Shown here one piece after another: positions 8,655 through 17,067 of a stretch of 64,000 bases of DNA. The notes below the pieces were generated by a model, which saw only the letters and a list, made by a program, of their open reading frames with translations, did no database searches and was not told where the DNA came from. Within the stretch, counting starts at the first letter, position 1, and each line of letters begins with the position of its first letter. The position numbers and the translations under genes are program-made. Origin of the DNA: Algoriphagus aestuariicola (GTDB taxonomy: Bacteria; Bacteroidota; Bacteroidia; Cytophagales; Cyclobacteriaceae); NCBI RefSeq assembly GCF_017254835.1, contig NZ_JAFKCW010000002.1, forward strand, positions 1 to 64,000, read 5' to 3'.

Positions 8655-9938
8655 CTAAATGGCTGAGTATTTTTTGTCTAAGGCGTAGATGAACAGTCCT
8701 AGTCCGACTATGCCCAATCCCGCCAAGCTCTCCGAGGGCCGGTCCCAGAATAGATAGACCAAGACCCCCGTGCTGAAGAGCAGGTAGATGTATTGAATCC
8801 ATGGCTTCATCGGACTGACAAACCCACTTTGCTTTGAGATCAGGAGCGAGGAAAAAACGGTGACCGTGCCCATGAGCTGGAGGACAAAGCCCGCGTAAAG
8901 CATAATCTGTTCAAAGGAACCCGAAAGAAAGAGGACGAGACTGAGGCCGGTATTAAGCACTATCGCACGGACTGGAACCCCTTGCGAGTTGACTTTGGCC
9001 AAGGGCCGCCAAAGCCGAAAGTCCCTCGCCATCGCATAGGTAATCCTGGGGCCAACCCATGCGTATCCGGATATCGTGGCGATCAGTTGCAAGCCGATAA
9101 ATAGACTGACAAGGAGTGCGCCGGTAGGCCCCAAAAGATTTCCAAATGCTATGTCCGCTACTTCAACTTTGCCGGAAAGCTGATCGACCGCCGCATGCTT
9201 GAGCATGACCAGCTGAAACAAAACATACAAAACCATCACTGACAAAGTGGCCCAGATCAACGCTTTCGGCAGATTCTTCTCCGGCTTGTCAACCTCTTCA
9301 ATAATGTACGCCGCTGAATTCCACCCCGTATAGGCGTAGAAGACATACACTAGCGACACGGCAAATCCAGGGACGAATATCTCGCCTTGCCAAGAGGATG
9401 AAAAATCAAACGCCGGAACATCCACTGCCGTAGGAAGTGATAGTCCCAAGACGACCAGTAAGACCAGAAAAACGACTTTTACCAGCGTGAGTGCATTTTG
9501 GACGACAGCGGAGCGACGAACGGAGAATACGTGGGCAACCGGTACCAAGAGAAGAAAAAACAATCCGGGGAAGGAACTCCCACTCGTTATCGGGCTTAGG
9601 TATTCGTTCATCGCCATTGCCGCTATCGCAATAGGAGCAGAAAAGCCCACAGTCAGCGAGATCCAGGCATAGCTATAGCCAAATGCGGGATGGATAATCT
9701 CCGAAAGGAAAATGTAATCTCCGCCTGTTTTTCTAAAATGGGTGCCCAGTTCCGCATACACAAAAGCTCCAATGAGGGCCATCACACCCCCCAAAAGCCA
9801 AAGCAGCAGGATGGACCAGGTGTTTTGAACCTCCGCCAACTGGAAGCCCAAACTGGTAAATACACCCGTCCCGATCATATTGGCGACGACCAAAGCCGCG
9901 GCTGACTTCCAAGAAATTTTGCTTGACGATGGATTCAA
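8655..9938 (-). CDS. APC-family amino acid permease
   Basis: A 427-residue inner-membrane transporter with about 12 hydrophobic segments. The N-terminus SAAALVVANMIGTGVFTSLGFQL is the APC signature; the GTG of the first unwound helix binds the substrate carboxylate in known structures. A second hallmark is VYVFYAYTGWNSAAYIIEEV in the middle. It probably exchanges or imports amino acids by proton symport; specificity cannot be read from sequence. The start is TTG at 9938: an in-frame stop lies just upstream and no ATG precedes the first helix. It converges on the DinB-like gene and diverges from the Nudix regulator. Confidence 0.92.
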   Translation of the reverse strand: MNPSSSKISWKSAAALVVANMIGTGVFTSLGFQLAEVQNTWSILLLWLLGGVMALIGAFVYAELGTHFRKTGGDYIFLSEIIHPAFGYSYAWISLTVGFSAPIAIAAMAMNEYLSPITSGSSFPGLFFLLLVPVAHVFSVRRSAVVQNALTLVKVVFLVLLVVLGLSLPTAVDVPAFDFSSSWQGEIFVPGFAVSLVYVFYAYTGWNSAAYIIEEVDKPEKNLPKALIWATLSVMVLYVLFQLVMLKHAAVDQLSGKVEVADIAFGNLLGPTGALLVSLFIGLQLIATISGYAWVGPRITYAMARDFRLWRPLAKVNSQGVPVRAIVLNTGLSLVLFLSGSFEQIMLYAGFVLQLMGTVTVFSSLLISKQSGFVSPMKPWIQYIYLLFSTGVLVYLFWDRPSESLAGLGIVGLGLFIYALDKKYSAI

Positions 9939-10243
9939 GGGCTAAAAGTTAGCTTATGGACGAGGTTCCCAAAGTTCGCCATTTTAGGTCTTGGCAAGAT
10001 CTTCGAAATTTTCTTCAAAATAATTGCTCCGGACCGTGTGCACAACGAACGCTCCGGAGATTTTTTTCCAAACTGAAGATGGAAAAAGCCGGAGGACTAG
10101 AGTGAAAGTTAAATTGACATAAAAGACTGTGGAAATTCGCGTGTTTCTTCGTCTTGGTTTCGGGCCAATTGGGATCAGAAAAATCAAACCGTATATTTAG
10201 TAGATACATTCAATTTGCCAAACAAACCCAAAATCAAACTTTC
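9939..10243. promoter_or_regulatory. Divergent intergenic region between permease and Nudix regulator
   Basis: No gene seen. It holds the hairpin at 10027-10067. It also holds a weak plus-strand promoter candidate, TATATTTA at 10192-10199 with TTG at 10169-10171, 20 bases apart, one base off the TAnnTTTG consensus. No clean TAnnTTTG match was seen for the permease on the minus strand. Confidence 0.35.
10027..10067 (+). terminator. Terminator-like hairpin in a divergent promoter region
   Basis: CTCCGGA (10027-10033) can pair with TCCGGAG (10053-10059), a 7-bp GC-rich stem with a 19-nt loop, followed by seven T. The octamer GCTCCGGA occurs at 10026 and again at 10051. No plus-strand gene lies upstream, so it may end an unseen short transcript or be fortuitous. 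Confidence 0.4.
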
Positions 10244-10948
10244 ATGACCCTGTACCTTGCTCCTCTCTACGAGGACGTAAAGCCCCTGTTGATCGCGATA
10301 GACTGTATTATTTTTGGTGTCCAGGACGCAAAGATGAAGCTGCTGATTTTTAAGCGGGAGGTGGAACCTCTAGCCGGCAGCTGGTCGCTATTGGGATCTT
10401 TTGTCAATTTTGAAGAGTCTGTAGATGAGGCTGCGGAGAGGATACTTTTCGAGTTGACGGGCTTGGAGGATATCTATATGGAACAGTTGCATTGCTTCGG
10501 GGCAGTAAACAGGGATCCTGGAGGTAGGGTCGTTTCTATTGCCTATTGGAGCCTGATCCGGGTAGACCAAAGCCATCTTGAATTCAATGTGAGGACTCAT
10601 GAGTCTAAGTGGATTTCTATTGACGCAATCCCGGAATTGGTATTGGATCATAGGGAAATGGTGGAAATGGCGATTTCAAACTTGAGAGAAAGGGCCAGGT
10701 TTAAACCTATAGGCTTTGAGCTTTTGCCGCAAGAATTTACGATGGTGCAGCTGCTAAAGGTCTATGAGGCGATCTTTGACCACCCGATCGACAACCGGAA
10801 TTTCAGGAAGAAACTTTTAAAGTCGGGACTTCTCATCCCACTCACCAAAAAGGATAAATCCACATCAAAAAAGGGCTCTTTTCTGTACAAGTTCAATCAG
10901 GAAACCTACTCCAAGCTATCGCGGGAAGGCTATAGTTTCGGATTTTAA
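10244..10948 (+). CDS. Nudix-type transcriptional regulator (NrtR/AraR-like) with degenerate Nudix box
   Basis: A 234-residue protein. Residues about 15-145 form a Nudix fold (IDCIIFGVQDAKMKLLIFKRE, LAGSWSLLGSFVNFEES) and residues about 150-234 resemble the winged-helix domain of NrtR/AraR-type regulators (FTMVQLLKVYEAIFDHPID, NFRKKLLKSGLLIP). The Nudix box is broken: where GX5EX7REUXEEXGU is expected, GSFVNFEE is followed by AERILFELTGL, so the REXXEE metal-binding glutamates are largely lost. This fits a ligand-sensing repressor rather than a hydrolase. In Bacteroidota such proteins are known to sense sugar or ADP-ribose type ligands; here no sugar operon is adjacent, so the target is unknown, with the divergent permease a possible one. 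ATG 10244 was preferred over the longer frame from 10154. Confidence 0.85.
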   Translation: MTLYLAPLYEDVKPLLIAIDCIIFGVQDAKMKLLIFKREVEPLAGSWSLLGSFVNFEESVDEAAERILFELTGLEDIYMEQLHCFGAVNRDPGGRVVSIAYWSLIRVDQSHLEFNVRTHESKWISIDAIPELVLDHREMVEMAISNLRERARFKPIGFELLPQEFTMVQLLKVYEAIFDHPIDNRNFRKKLLKSGLLIPLTKKDKSTSKKGSFLYKFNQETYSKLSREGYSFGF

Positions 10949-11160
10949 CCATCGATCAGCCACTTTTTCCTCTGCTTTTCAATTGCAGGCAAACCGTTCA
11001 CTCAGGATCCTATATTTTCGGTGATTTCCCATCTGCCTGCTGAGGCGAAATATTTGGAGTGCATTCTGTTGATCAGGCCAAAGAATTGTCTACATTTATA
11101 AATGTATTTAATACATTTAATGTAATGTTTTTTTGTTTGGTGTGAAACAACCAGGATCTT
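10949..11160. other. Intergenic region upstream of the TetR regulator
   Basis: Apart from the A/T-rich palindromes at 11092-11119 nothing is recognisable. No TAnnTTTG promoter match was seen. Confidence 0.4.
11092..11119. promoter_or_regulatory. Overlapping palindromes, probable TetR operator
   Basis: A perfect 21-bp inverted repeat with half-sites TAAATGTATT (11099-11108) and AATACATTTA (11110-11119) around one central T lies 41 bases before the TetR-family start codon. A second palindrome, ACATTTATAAATGT (11092-11105), overlaps it. Length, symmetry and position fit an autoregulatory TetR operator. Confidence 0.6.
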
Positions 11161-11745
11161 ATGAAGATAGCTTTTGAAACAAACTATGGTACAAAGAGCG
11201 ACGGGAAGCGGGGAAGCATACAAAATTGGATAGATAAAGGATACGGCATTTTTGCATCTGAAGGTCTTTCATCTATTCAGATTGAACGGATTGCCAGAAG
11301 CATGAAAAAAAACAAGTCCGGCTTCTATTACTTTTTCAAGGATAGGGAAAGCTTCATCGACGCGCTGATGAGCGAGCACTTAAGCCGTCTTGATTCCCTG
11401 ACTTATCAGATTCGGGAAGCCAGCGATTTCCAGCCGGATTTCTTTCTTGACCACAAGGAGGTTTTTTTCTTTCAGATCCAGCTCGTCAAAAACCGGGAAG
11501 TGGAGCTGTTTGATGAAGTGTTGAACCACTTCAATACTAGGATAGCGGCTGCTATTATTCCCATTTGGAGTGATTATCTAGAATCGTCCATTGAAGTTGC
11601 GGATAAACTGTGGGGCTTGACCAGAGATGCAATCTTTTGTCGGGCGAGGCAGGAGAGTTTTACCCAGGATTGGCTGTTGGGTTTAATGGCTGAGGCCAAG
11701 CTCGTAGCCGGTTATCATCAACCTCAATTGCTAGCTTACTCCTAG
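11161..11745 (+). CDS. TetR/AcrR-family transcriptional regulator
   Basis: A 194-residue regulator. Residues about 18-65 hold the TetR helix-turn-helix (GYGIFASEGLSSIQIERIA, then KNKSGFYYFFKDRESFIDAL, the recognition helix and its conserved YYFF end). The C-terminal helical part (about 70-194) is the presumed ligand and dimer domain and is not recognised further. TetR proteins usually repress their own gene and a neighbour. The perfect palindrome at 11099-11119 is a good candidate operator. The next gene (M1 peptidase) is on the same strand 200 bases on, behind a weak hairpin, so it may or may not be in the regulon. The signal sensed is unknown. Confidence 0.88.
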   Translation: MKIAFETNYGTKSDGKRGSIQNWIDKGYGIFASEGLSSIQIERIARSMKKNKSGFYYFFKDRESFIDALMSEHLSRLDSLTYQIREASDFQPDFFLDHKEVFFFQIQLVKNREVELFDEVLNHFNTRIAAAIIPIWSDYLESSIEVADKLWGLTRDAIFCRARQESFTQDWLLGLMAEAKLVAGYHQPQLLAYS

Positions 11746-11792
11746 CTTTCATTAAGTATCCAATAGATTTAACAAAAGGGCTTAAGGGTGCT

Positions 11793-11813
11793 AAGACCTG
11801 CAATGGTCTTTTC
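11793..11813 (+). terminator. Weak hairpin after the TetR gene
   Basis: AAGACC (11793-11798) pairs with GGTCTT (11805-11810), followed by TT. The stem is short, so termination would be partial at best. Confidence 0.35.
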
Positions 11814-11953
11814 CAGTTTACTGCCGCTTTTTTTTGCAGCCGATTCAACGAAAGACATTCAGCTGAGTGGCGGCGCACTGTGCTGATTTTTATATAGCTG
11901 GTTTGGGCACAGGACCGCTATTCGTTTTCTTTGCTGAAAAATTATCTATTACT

Positions 11954-13792
11954 ATGCTCATCACTATGACAAAGCCTTTTTTAGGGCTTTTTCTTTTTGC
12001 AGCGACATTTGCTGCTACGGCCCAGACAGGCCGTTTTCAGCAGGCTGTTGATTACAAAATGGAGGTCAAGATGGATGTCCAGACCAACCAGTACACTGGC
12101 TCACAAAAACTTGAATACACCAACAATTCCCCGGATACGCTGAAACGAGTGTTCTATCACCTTTACTTCAATGCATTTCAGCCTGGAAGTATGATGGACG
12201 TGCGGTCGCGAACCATCTCTGATCCAGACCGGAGAGTGGGGGATAGGATCAGTAAACTAAAACCGGACGAGATTGGCTTTCTGCATGCAAAAAGCCTAAA
12301 GATGAACGGGAAAGTCGTGAAGTTCACTGAGGTGGAGACTATTCTTGAGGTGGATTTGATCGAACCTATTTTGCCCAATTCGACGGTGACTTTCGAGATG
12401 GAATTTGAGGGGCAGGTGCCGCTTCAGATTAGACGATCCGGCCGGGACAATGCCGAGGGCGTCCGCTATTCCATGTCGCAGTGGTATCCCAAGATGGCAA
12501 ACTATGACGAGCAGGGATGGCATACCAATCCCTATATAGGTCGTGAGTTCTATGGCATATGGGGTGATTTCGACGTCAAGATTACGATTGATAAATCCTA
12601 TGTTTTAGGTGGAACTGGGTACGTTAGAAATCCTGTCGAAGTTGGTCATGGCTATGAGGGAGAGGGGGACAAAGTAGCCCCTCCAAAAGGAAACACACTC
12701 ACCTGGCACTTTGTAGCTCCGAAGGTACATGATTTTATGTGGGCTGCTGATCCAAACTACAAACACGACAAGGTGGAAATGCCAAATGGTATCACGGTTC
12801 ACCACCTTTATATTCCTGGCGAGAAGACTACTGAGTCTTGGCAAAAACTGAAGGAGTTTACTCCTAAAGCCATTGATTTCCTTTCCAAACACTTTGGACA
12901 ATATCCGTATCGACAGTTTTCAGTGATTCAGGGAGGTGACGGAGGAATGGAATATGCGATGTCAACGCTGGTAACCGGTCAGCGCCCGCTCGGCAGCTTG
13001 GTGGGAGTGATGGTTCACGAGCTGGCACACAGCTGGTTTCATGGAGTCCTGGCTACCAATGAGTCGCTTTATCCCTGGATGGATGAGGGATTCACCAGCT
13101 ACGCGTCCAACCTCGCTATGGCATCGATTTTCCAACCGAGCCCCAACCCCCACAGGGCTTCCTACGCGGGCTATTACAAATTGGCCAAATCTGGATTTGA
13201 AGAGCCGCTTTCCACGCATTCAGACCACTATCAACTTAACTCCTCCTACGGCACCTCTTCCTATTCAAAGGGAGCGGTATTCTTGGAACAGCTAGGATAT
13301 GTGATCGGCGCTGAGGCAAGAGACAAAGGGATGCTGCGCTATTTTGACACCTGGAAGTTTCACCATCCCAACGTAAATGATTTCATCAGGGTGATGGAAA
13401 AAGAAAGTGGTATGGAGCTGGATTGGTACAAAGAATACTTCGTGTATACCACCAAAACCATCGACTACGGAATCACAGAAGTGCGTCCGAGCGGTGAAAA
13501 TACCGAAATCAAGCTCCAAAGAATAGGGCTTGTGCCCATGCCTATAGACTTGGTGATCACCTACAAGGATGGTACTTCTGAAATGATATACTTACCCCTA
13601 GTGATCATGAGAGGCGGAAAGAAGCCTGAAAAGGGAGCGCCAGAGCGCATCCACACCGAAACCTGGCCTTGGACTGACACCACAAAAACGCTGGTGTTGG
13701 CCAGAAATTTTGAGACAATAAAATCGGTGCAGATAGATCCAAGCAGAAGAATGGCGGATCTGGAGCAGGAAAACAATAAAGTGGAGTTTTAG
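11954..13792 (+). CDS. M1-family zinc metallopeptidase, exported
   Basis: About 612 residues. M1 enzymes remove N-terminal residues from peptides using one zinc ion. The signature is complete: HELAH at 355-359, then exactly 18 residues to the third ligand Glu in PWMDEGFTSY; the exopeptidase motif appears as GGMEYAM, a variant of GxMEN seen in periplasmic members. A signal peptide (MTKPFLGLFLFAATFAATAQ) follows the start, so the enzyme acts in the periplasm or outside. ATG 11954 and ATG 11966 are both possible; the second gives a more typical short n-region. The protein is shorter than classical aminopeptidase N and lacks its C-terminal helical domain. Two hairpins follow the gene. Confidence 0.92.
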   Translation: MLITMTKPFLGLFLFAATFAATAQTGRFQQAVDYKMEVKMDVQTNQYTGSQKLEYTNNSPDTLKRVFYHLYFNAFQPGSMMDVRSRTISDPDRRVGDRISKLKPDEIGFLHAKSLKMNGKVVKFTEVETILEVDLIEPILPNSTVTFEMEFEGQVPLQIRRSGRDNAEGVRYSMSQWYPKMANYDEQGWHTNPYIGREFYGIWGDFDVKITIDKSYVLGGTGYVRNPVEVGHGYEGEGDKVAPPKGNTLTWHFVAPKVHDFMWAADPNYKHDKVEMPNGITVHHLYIPGEKTTESWQKLKEFTPKAIDFLSKHFGQYPYRQFSVIQGGDGGMEYAMSTLVTGQRPLGSLVGVMVHELAHSWFHGVLATNESLYPWMDEGFTSYASNLAMASIFQPSPNPHRASYAGYYKLAKSGFEEPLSTHSDHYQLNSSYGTSSYSKGAVFLEQLGYVIGAEARDKGMLRYFDTWKFHHPNVNDFIRVMEKESGMELDWYKEYFVYTTKTIDYGITEVRPSGENTEIKLQRIGLVPMPIDLVITYKDGTSEMIYLPLVIMRGGKKPEKGAPERIHTETWPWTDTTKTLVLARNFETIKSVQIDPSRRMADLEQENNKVEF

Positions 13793-13802
13793 GCTCCACT
13801 TT
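13778..13802 (+). terminator. Hairpin spanning the M1 peptidase stop codon
   Basis: AAAGTGGAG (13778-13786) and CTCCACTTT (13794-13802) form a perfect 9-bp stem; the 7-nt loop contains the last bases of the stop codon. Confidence 0.55.
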
Positions 13803-13820
13803 AGTTTATGTTGTAAAAAG

Positions 13821-13855
13821 AAAAAGGTGGCTTAGGCCACCTTTTTCTTTTTCTT
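13821..13855. terminator. Bidirectional terminator between M1 peptidase and histone H1-like gene
   Basis: AAAAAGGTGGC (13821-13831) pairs perfectly with GCCACCTTTTT (13836-13846) around the loop TTAG, with A-rich and T-rich flanks on both sides. It can serve both convergent genes. Confidence 0.9.
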
Positions 13856-13860
13856 TAGGA

Positions 13861-14037
13861 TCAACCGGCGTTCTTCTTGTCCTGAACTTCAGTACGAATT
13901 TCCTGTGCAAGGTTTTTCAATTCCTGCATACCCTTCCGAACTCGGGTGCCAGCTGCCTGATTTCCCTTGTCATAGAACTTTTCGAAATCACCTTCAAGGC
14001 TCATTACAAGATTCTTTACTTCACTAAATCTGCTCAT
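13861..14037 (-). CDS. Histone H1-like small basic protein
   Basis: A 58-residue protein, read codon by codon from ATG at 14037 to TGA at 13861: it begins MSRFSEVKNLVMSLEGDFEK, continues through FYDKGNQAAGTRVRKGMQEL and ends KNLAQEIRTEVQDKKNAG. The GNQAAGTRVRKGMQELK segment is characteristic of the short histone H1/Hc1-like proteins found throughout Cytophagales and relatives. These are presumed nucleoid-binding proteins; the protein is helical and rich in Lys and Arg. It lies 102 bases after SPT on the same strand, behind two A9 tracts in the sense strand, and is closed by the strong bidirectional terminator, so it is probably well expressed on its own. Confidence 0.88.
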   Translation of the reverse strand: MSRFSEVKNLVMSLEGDFEKFYDKGNQAAGTRVRKGMQELKNLAQEIRTEVQDKKNAG

Positions 14038-14139
14038 AGTAAAAGTTTATTTTATAGGTTGATGATAAGTTTATTTTGATCCAATATAGCCCAAATACTT
14101 ACCAATTCAATCCAGAGGCCTTTTTTTTTACCTTTTTTT

Positions 14140-15390
14140 TTATTCGCCAAACGAAAGAGCAAGTTCAGAATTTTTGTATACGCCAGAATCCAATTTGTCC
14201 TTCACGGCCGCGAAAGCGGTGACGGTTTCTTCCACGTCTTCGAGGGTATGAACTGCCGTAGGAATTAATCTCAAGATAATCATTCCTTTAGGTACAACCG
14301 GGTAAATCACCACTGAACAGAAGATGCCGTAGTTCTCGCGAAGGTCCATAGACAATGCCGCAGCTTCGCCTACAGTTCCGTTGAGTACAACAGGTGTCAC
14401 AGGGGAATTTGATTTCCCTGTGCTGAAACCATGCGCATGCAGCCCGTCTCTCAGCGCATGGACTATTTTCCAGAGATTGCTTTTAAGTTCTGGCTGAGAT
14501 CTCAAGAGTTCCAGTCTTTTCAGTGCACCCTCTACGAGCAGCATTGGAAGGGATTTGGCGAAGATCTGCGATCTCATGTTATATCTCAAATACAAGATCA
14601 CGTCGGCGTCTCCCGCGACAAAAGCTCCGATGGATGCCATGGACTTGGCGAAAGTGGAGAAGTACAGGTCGATTTGGTCTTGAACGCCTTGTTCTTCGTC
14701 GGTGCCTGCGCCGGTTTTGCCCATAGTTCCAAAACCGTGTGCATCGTCCACCAGGATCCTAAACTCAAACTTCTTTTTCAACTCGACGATCTCCTTCAGT
14801 TTTCCCTGATCTCCGGTCATGCCGAAAACACCTTCAGTAATTACCAAGATGCCCCCGCCAGTTTCTGCGGCAAGCTTAGTAGCTCTTTCCAGCTGTTTTT
14901 CGCAGCTTTCAATGTCGTTGTGAGGGAATACATAACGCTTGCCAAGGTGCATTCTCAAGGCATCGATGATACAGGCATGACACTCGGAATCATAGACGAC
15001 TACGTCTTTCCGATCGAGGATCGCGTCGATCACCGACATGATTCCCTGGTAGCCATAGTTCAAAAGGTAGGATTTTTCTTTGCCAACGAATGCCGCGAGC
15101 TCGTCCTCCAATTGCTCATGGAGGTTGGTTTGTCCGGACATCATACGGGCTCCCATAGGATAGGCTGCTCCCCACTTGGCAGCGGCGTCAGCATCGGCCT
15201 TTCTCACCTCAGGATGGTTGGCAAGTCCCAGGTAGTTGTTTAAGCTCCAAGTGAGAACTTCCTTTCCCTTGAATCTCATCCGGGGAGCGATCTCTCCTTC
15301 GAGTTTTGGAAATGACCAATAGCCGTCAGCAAACTCAGAGTGTTTGCCCAAGGGGCCCATATTCGTTCTTAATTTTGCAAATAGATCCAA
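14140..15390 (-). CDS. spt: Serine palmitoyltransferase-type PLP enzyme (alpha-oxoamine synthase)
   Basis: A 416-residue enzyme of the alpha-oxoamine synthase family (SPT, KBL, BioF), which condenses an amino acid with an acyl-CoA using PLP. Signatures: SLNNYLGLANHPEV at the N-terminus, GARMMSGQTNLHEQLE, VDDAHGFGTMGKTGAGT, and the PLP lysine in STFAKSMASIGAF. The N-terminus MDLFAKLRTNMGPLGKHSEF and the overall sequence resemble the SPT that starts sphingolipid synthesis in Bacteroides and Sphingobacterium, and no biotin genes are near, so SPT is favoured over BioF or KBL. It acts in the cytoplasm making 3-ketosphinganine for membrane sphingolipids. The start at 15390 agrees with the family N-terminus and with the promoter at 15443-15474. 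Confidence 0.85.
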   Translation of the reverse strand: MDLFAKLRTNMGPLGKHSEFADGYWSFPKLEGEIAPRMRFKGKEVLTWSLNNYLGLANHPEVRKADADAAAKWGAAYPMGARMMSGQTNLHEQLEDELAAFVGKEKSYLLNYGYQGIMSVIDAILDRKDVVVYDSECHACIIDALRMHLGKRYVFPHNDIESCEKQLERATKLAAETGGGILVITEGVFGMTGDQGKLKEIVELKKKFEFRILVDDAHGFGTMGKTGAGTDEEQGVQDQIDLYFSTFAKSMASIGAFVAGDADVILYLRYNMRSQIFAKSLPMLLVEGALKRLELLRSQPELKSNLWKIVHALRDGLHAHGFSTGKSNSPVTPVVLNGTVGEAAALSMDLRENYGIFCSVVIYPVVPKGMIILRLIPTAVHTLEDVEETVTAFAAVKDKLDSGVYKNSELALSFGE

Positions 15391-15442
15391 AGCAGTTTGA
15401 ATTTAGTGTTTATGCGAAAGTCGATTTTTCATTAAAATCCGC

Positions 15443-15474
15443 CAAAAATAAGACTATTATGCCTCGGAAGCAAA
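15443..15474 (-). promoter_or_regulatory. Candidate promoter for spt
   Basis: On the minus strand TATTTTTG (15450-15443) matches TAnnTTTG, and TTTG (15474-15471) lies 20 bases upstream, the expected -33 spacing. Predicted leader about 45-50 nt. Confidence 0.6.
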
Positions 15475-15570
15475 AAACTGTTTTTATCAAAAACCCAATC
15501 CAGAAAGTTCGGAATATTTTCCTTACTTCGCTTCAGACCCTTGGATGCGTCCGCGAAAATGAACTAAAGC

Positions 15571-17067
15571 ATGCCTAAAATCAAGAAACTACTGGTGGCC
15601 AACCGTGGCGAGATCGCCTTGCGAATCATGCGGACAGCGCGTGAGATGGGGATTGCAACCGTTGCGGTTTTTTCGGAAGCGGACCGTCTTTCACCCCATG
15701 TAAAGTTTGCGGACGAGGCAGTATGTTTGGGGCCGGCGCCTTCCAAGGAATCCTATCTGGTGGGCAGCAAGATCGTTAATGTTTGCAAAAGGCTAGATGT
15801 GGACGCCATCCATCCCGGCTATGGCTTCCTGTCGGAAAACGCCGAATTTGCCAAACTGGTAAAAGATTCCGGATTGATTTTCGTCGGGCCCTCACCGAAG
15901 TCCATCGAGATCATGGGATCGAAGCTGACGGCTAAGCAGGCCGTCGCGAGATACAATATTCCATTGGTTCCAGGGACGGAGCAGGCAATTTCGGATATTT
16001 CCACTGCCAAGAAGAGAGCCGAAGAAATTGGCTATCCCATCCTGATCAAAGCATCCGCTGGAGGGGGAGGCAAGGGGATGAGAATCGTCGAATCAGAAGT
16101 TGAATTTGAGGAGCAAATGCAGCGGGCCGTTTCGGAGGCACAATCCGCATTTGGGGATGGAGCCGTTTTTATAGAAAAATATATCACCTCTCCTCGGCAC
16201 ATAGAGATTCAGGTATTGGGTGATCAGCATGGAAGCATCGTATACCTTTTTGAAAGGGAATGTTCGATCCAGCGACGCCATCAGAAGGTAATCGAGGAAG
16301 CTCCGTCGGCGGTCGTATCTCCCGAGATGCGAAAGGCTATGGGCGAGGCCGCAGTGGGAGTGGCAAAAGCCTGCGATTACTATGGTGCTGGGACGGTGGA
16401 GTTCATTGTGGACGAAAACCTGGACTTTTACTTTTTGGAAATGAATACCCGCCTGCAGGTCGAGCATCCCGTGACAGAGATGATCACAGGAAAGGACCTC
16501 GTCCGGGAGCAGATCCTGATAGCGGAAGGCAAACCTTTGTCATTTGCCCAGGAAGATCTCAAAATCAATGGCCATGCGGTGGAGATCCGGGTCTATGCCG
16601 AAGACCCAAAAAACAATTTCCTCCCCGACATCGGCAAGCTCGTAACCTATCGGCGCCCTCAGGGTCCAGGCATCAGAGTAGACGATGGGTTTGAAGAGGG
16701 AATGCAGATACCAATCTTTTACGATCCGATGATTGCCAAGCTGATTACTCATGGGGAAAGTCGGCAGGATGCCATAGAACGGATGATAAGGGCGATAGAT
16801 GACTATCGAATCACTGGTATCCAAACGACACTGGAGTTCTGCCGATTTGCCCTTCAGCATGAGGCTTTCGTTTCAGGGGATTTTAACACCAAATTTGTGC
16901 AGCTTTATTTTACGCCGGAAATGTTGGAGCCAACGTTCACAACGGAGGAGGAGGAACTGCTTGCGGCTTTGGCTGTGGTATTTTTCGAAAAAGAAGAAAA
17001 CCGCATCAACCCAAGCCATCCTTTGCCGTCGCTCCCGAGTACCAAATGGAAACACCGTTTGATCTGA
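15571..17067 (+). CDS. accC: Biotin carboxylase subunit of acyl-CoA carboxylase
   Basis: A 498-residue ATP-grasp enzyme that carboxylates the biotin of a carrier protein with bicarbonate and ATP. Domains: N-terminal Rossmann part (KKLLVANRGEIALRIMRTA), ATP-grasp with ASAGGGGKGMRIVESE, the catalytic stretch FLEMNTRLQVEHPVTEMI, and the C-terminal biotin carboxylase domain (EIRVYAEDP...FLPDIGKL). Length is that of a stand-alone AccC rather than a fused subunit. The carrier and carboxyltransferase genes are not next to it, so whether it serves acetyl-CoA or propionyl-CoA carboxylase is undecided. Its TGA overlaps the next ATG by one base (TGATG). Confidence 0.93.
   Translation: MPKIKKLLVANRGEIALRIMRTAREMGIATVAVFSEADRLSPHVKFADEAVCLGPAPSKESYLVGSKIVNVCKRLDVDAIHPGYGFLSENAEFAKLVKDSGLIFVGPSPKSIEIMGSKLTAKQAVARYNIPLVPGTEQAISDISTAKKRAEEIGYPILIKASAGGGGKGMRIVESEVEFEEQMQRAVSEAQSAFGDGAVFIEKYITSPRHIEIQVLGDQHGSIVYLFERECSIQRRHQKVIEEAPSAVVSPEMRKAMGEAAVGVAKACDYYGAGTVEFIVDENLDFYFLEMNTRLQVEHPVTEMITGKDLVREQILIAEGKPLSFAQEDLKINGHAVEIRVYAEDPKNNFLPDIGKLVTYRRPQGPGIRVDDGFEEGMQIPIFYDPMIAKLITHGESRQDAIERMIRAIDDYRITGIQTTLEFCRFALQHEAFVSGDFNTKFVQLYFTPEMLEPTFTTEEEELLAALAVVFFEKEENRINPSHPLPSLPSTKWKHRLI

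Noticed and set aside
14431-15243. Plus-strand frame of 270 codons
   Set aside because: Antisense shadow of the spt gene, no recognisable domain or start context.
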